Assembly (NCBI GenBank): GCA_046328335.1
Contig: JAXLWU010000005.1
Span: 62,001-126,000 of the forward strand
Length of the DNA stretch: 64,000 nt
Reading direction: 5' to 3'
DNA from: JACCXM01 sp046328335
GTDB taxonomy: Bacteria; Chloroflexota; Chloroflexia; Thermomicrobiales; UBA6265
The translations under genes and the position numbers were made by a program. The notes under the pieces are model-generated. The model did not search any database. It was not told where the DNA came from and was given only the letters and a program-made list of their open reading frames with translations. Positions 62,278 through 64,000 of the stretch are shown here, in pieces; within the stretch, counting starts at the first letter, position 1; every line of letters begins with the position of its first letter.

Positions 62278-62826
62278 GTGGATGCTTCGCACTTCGATCG
62301 TCTTGTGCAGAAGCTGGCCAAGAGTGGCAGCCGCCGTTGGCTGCTCCGCGCGCTCGCGATCGCTCCGCTTGTCGCCACGCTGACGCGGCCCAGTGGCGAG
62401 AGCGAGGCCCGCAAGGGGTCCTATGCGGGTAGGCTCGGCGGCAGGCACGGCAAGAACCACCGTGGCCGAGAACACGATCACCGCAACCGCGACAAGCAGG
62501 AACCCAACAACCCGCCGCCCCAGTCCCGCCCCCACGGCGTCTGCCGCCCCAATGGCGACCTCTGCGTCGGGCCGGATGCCAGATGCTGCGAGCATCTGAC
62601 CTGCACGGCCTCGATCATCGGCGTCCCCTCCTGTCAGGCCGCCTGCCAGAGCGATGCCGACTGCGAGCGCATCTACCCCAACACGCAAACGGGTTGCCTG
62701 GGCGACCCCTTCGGCTGCCCCTTCATCGAAGGTGGTAAGTGCTGTACGCGGGTGGTCTGCCTGCGCGACGCCGATTGCAAGAGGGGCTTCGAGTGCCGCG
62801 GCGGCTTGTGCCGCCGCAAGGTTTGA
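62278..62826 (+). CDS. Exported Cys-rich protein with His/Arg-rich linker
   Basis: 182 aa. GTG 62278 follows GGAGG by eight bases. The leader is VDASHFDRLVQKLAKSGSRR, then WLLRAL and a hydrophobic stretch, FD-SRR type. The linker GSYAGRLGGRHGKNHRGRE is followed by a Cys-rich part (DLCVGPDARCCEHLTC, CQSDADCERIY, CCTRVVCLRDADCKRGFECRG). Role unknown. Confidence 0.8.
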   Translation: MDASHFDRLVQKLAKSGSRRWLLRALAIAPLVATLTRPSGESEARKGSYAGRLGGRHGKNHRGREHDHRNRDKQEPNNPPPQSRPHGVCRPNGDLCVGPDARCCEHLTCTASIIGVPSCQAACQSDADCERIYPNTQTGCLGDPFGCPFIEGGKCCTRVVCLRDADCKRGFECRGGLCRRKV

Positions 62827-62991
62827 GCACCGGTGGCAGCCCGTGAATGTTCTTCGCCAATCGACTCAGGAAATCCCTGGGGGCTCGACATCGGAACCGT
62901 CCCGCGCCGCGGCTGGTCGAGATGCCGGGAATCAAGACCCGAAGGGTCGGTGACGGTCGCGGCGCACAGAGCATAGAGAAAGGGAGCGGAC

Positions 62992-63951
62992 ATGGAACGA
63001 GACAGATTTGACCAAATTGCGCGTCTCTTCGGCGCCCGCTCGCGCCGCGATGCCCTCCGCCTTCTTGTCGCTGGCGCCTTGACCGGCGCGGTCGCGGGCG
63101 CCAACGACACCGCGGCGCGCCGCAAGAAGGACCGGCAGCACAGGAAAGGCAAGGCGGGCGCCGAAGAGGTTCAGCGGCGCTGTCCGAGTACGTGCAATGT
63201 CAATTGCAACACCAGGAAACTCGGTCCCGGTGTGAACCTGACGAAGTGCGACCTGAACGAGCGCATCCTCGACGGCGTCGATCTGCGCGGCAGCAACCTC
63301 ACCCAGGCCTGCTTCGCGCGAACGAGTCTGATCAACGCGAGTTTCCGCGGCGCCAATCTCTCTGGAACCTGTTTCTGCGGCTCCGATCTCTTCGGCGCCG
63401 ACTTCCGGGGCTCCAATGTGACGGCGGCGCAACTGGCCTGCGCCGCGGTCTATTGCAACACCATCCTGCCCAATGGCAAGCCAGCCGTGACCTGCGCGAA
63501 CGGCAAGACCTGCTGCGACGGCTTCTGCGTCGATACCCGCACCAGTACGGCCAATTGCGGCGCCTGTGGCAGACGGTGCCAGACCCCGCTCGATCCCTGC
63601 CTGGAGGCGGCGTGCGTGGCGGGACAGTGCGGCAGCGTTCCCGATCCCGACGGCACCGCCTGCGAGGTCAATGGGGAGACGGGGGTCTGCTGTGCCGCCG
63701 GCTCCGGCGCGACCTGCGTGGCCGGCACGATCTGTTGCTCCGATGCGCAGTGCGACCCCGGCGAGACCTGCTGCGGCGGTCTCTGCTACAACCTGAAACG
63801 TGACATCGCGCACTGCGGCGCCTGCGACACCGCCTGTCCGGAGCTTCAGTCCGACGCCTGTAGCGACGGCGTTTGCACCTGCGGCGGCGGTCCCGTCTGC
63901 TCCACTCAGCCATTCCAGGTCTGTCGCGGCGGGATGTGCGTGCACCTGTAG
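62992..63951 (+). CDS. Exported pentapeptide-repeat, Cys-rich protein
   Basis: 319 aa. Leader MERDRFDQIARLFGARSRRD followed by ALRLLVAGAL, FD-SRR type. Pentapeptide repeats at about 75-150 (LDGVDLRGSNLTQACF, SFRGANLSGTCFCGSDLFGADF), then Cys-rich units (CCDGFCVDTRTSTANCGACG, CCGGLCYNLKRDIAHCGACD). Similar in design to the protein at 58261. The stop is at 63951; the window then ends. Confidence 0.85.
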   Translation: MERDRFDQIARLFGARSRRDALRLLVAGALTGAVAGANDTAARRKKDRQHRKGKAGAEEVQRRCPSTCNVNCNTRKLGPGVNLTKCDLNERILDGVDLRGSNLTQACFARTSLINASFRGANLSGTCFCGSDLFGADFRGSNVTAAQLACAAVYCNTILPNGKPAVTCANGKTCCDGFCVDTRTSTANCGACGRRCQTPLDPCLEAACVAGQCGSVPDPDGTACEVNGETGVCCAAGSGATCVAGTICCSDAQCDPGETCCGGLCYNLKRDIAHCGACDTACPELQSDACSDGVCTCGGGPVCSTQPFQVCRGGMCVHL

Positions 63952-64000
63952 GAACCGGCGTTGCCCGAGTAAATCGTCTTGCGCCTCTGCCCCGGGCCGG

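Noticed and set aside
1..64000. tRNA, rRNA, transposase or prophage genes
   Set aside because: Looked for in the gaps and among the proteins by eye; none could be supported. A covariance-model search would be needed to exclude a tRNA.

Overview
The window looks like a chromosomal segment of a GC-rich, probably thermophilic bacterium of the phylum Chloroflexota, most likely class Thermomicrobia. This is inference. It rests on the high GC content, the many Cys-rich Tat-type secreted proteins with a shared leader, the AfsR-like STAND regulators (XRE-ATPase-TPR) and several families of short GC-rich intergenic repeats. No rRNA, tRNA, replication origin, phage or insertion sequence was recognised, and there is no CRISPR array.

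Layout. 1-6.5 kb: a large Cys-repeat plus NHL-repeat secreted protein, a broken relative of it, and a frameshifted STAND regulator. 6.4-12.4 kb: a tight four-gene operon (pyruvoyl-dependent arginine decarboxylase, PRMT-like methyltransferase, DUF2156 protein, GNAT) read away from an intact STAND regulator. 12.4-17.2 kb: a secreted-protein block with two cohesin-like proteins, an M23 lipoprotein ending in a dockerin-like module, and Cys-rich proteins. 17.3-31 kb: a small secreted protein, a methyltransferase, a CAP-domain protein, an esterase with a GNAT, two MFS transporters, a Com-like zinc ribbon with a sigma factor, a two-domain GNAT, a cation exchanger and a class III aminotransferase, separated by repeat-filled gaps. 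31.2-36.3 kb: a VapBC-type pair, three consecutive hydrolase-type genes and a TfoX-like protein. 36.4-43.7 kb: an orphan four-PAS histidine kinase and a GntR-controlled sugar-type ABC transporter. 44.1-48.1 kb: a small carrier-protein pathway (M55 aminopeptidase, YdeI-like protein, acyl-AMP ligase, carrier-thioesterase). 48.2-57.8 kb: MBL hydrolase, two hypothetical proteins, MFS transporter, Tat-exported vanadium-haloperoxidase-like enzyme, ECF sigma factor with a membrane partner, tandem cupredoxin and endonuclease III. 58.2-64 kb: pentapeptide/Cys-rich exported proteins and a serine beta-lactamase-like hydrolase.

How the genes may work together. The most promising candidate for an undescribed system is the operon at 6389-9617. 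It would make agmatine and then modify it: the methyltransferase keeps the arginine-methyltransferase acidic loop that grips a guanidinium group, and two acyltransferase-fold genes follow with 4-bp overlaps or a 3-bp gap. A second candidate is the exported protein family whose N-termini share a Phe-Asp motif about 10-14 residues before a twin arginine, attached to very different C-terminal modules. A third is the ligase/carrier-thioesterase unit with a Cys in place of the usual thioesterase Ser.
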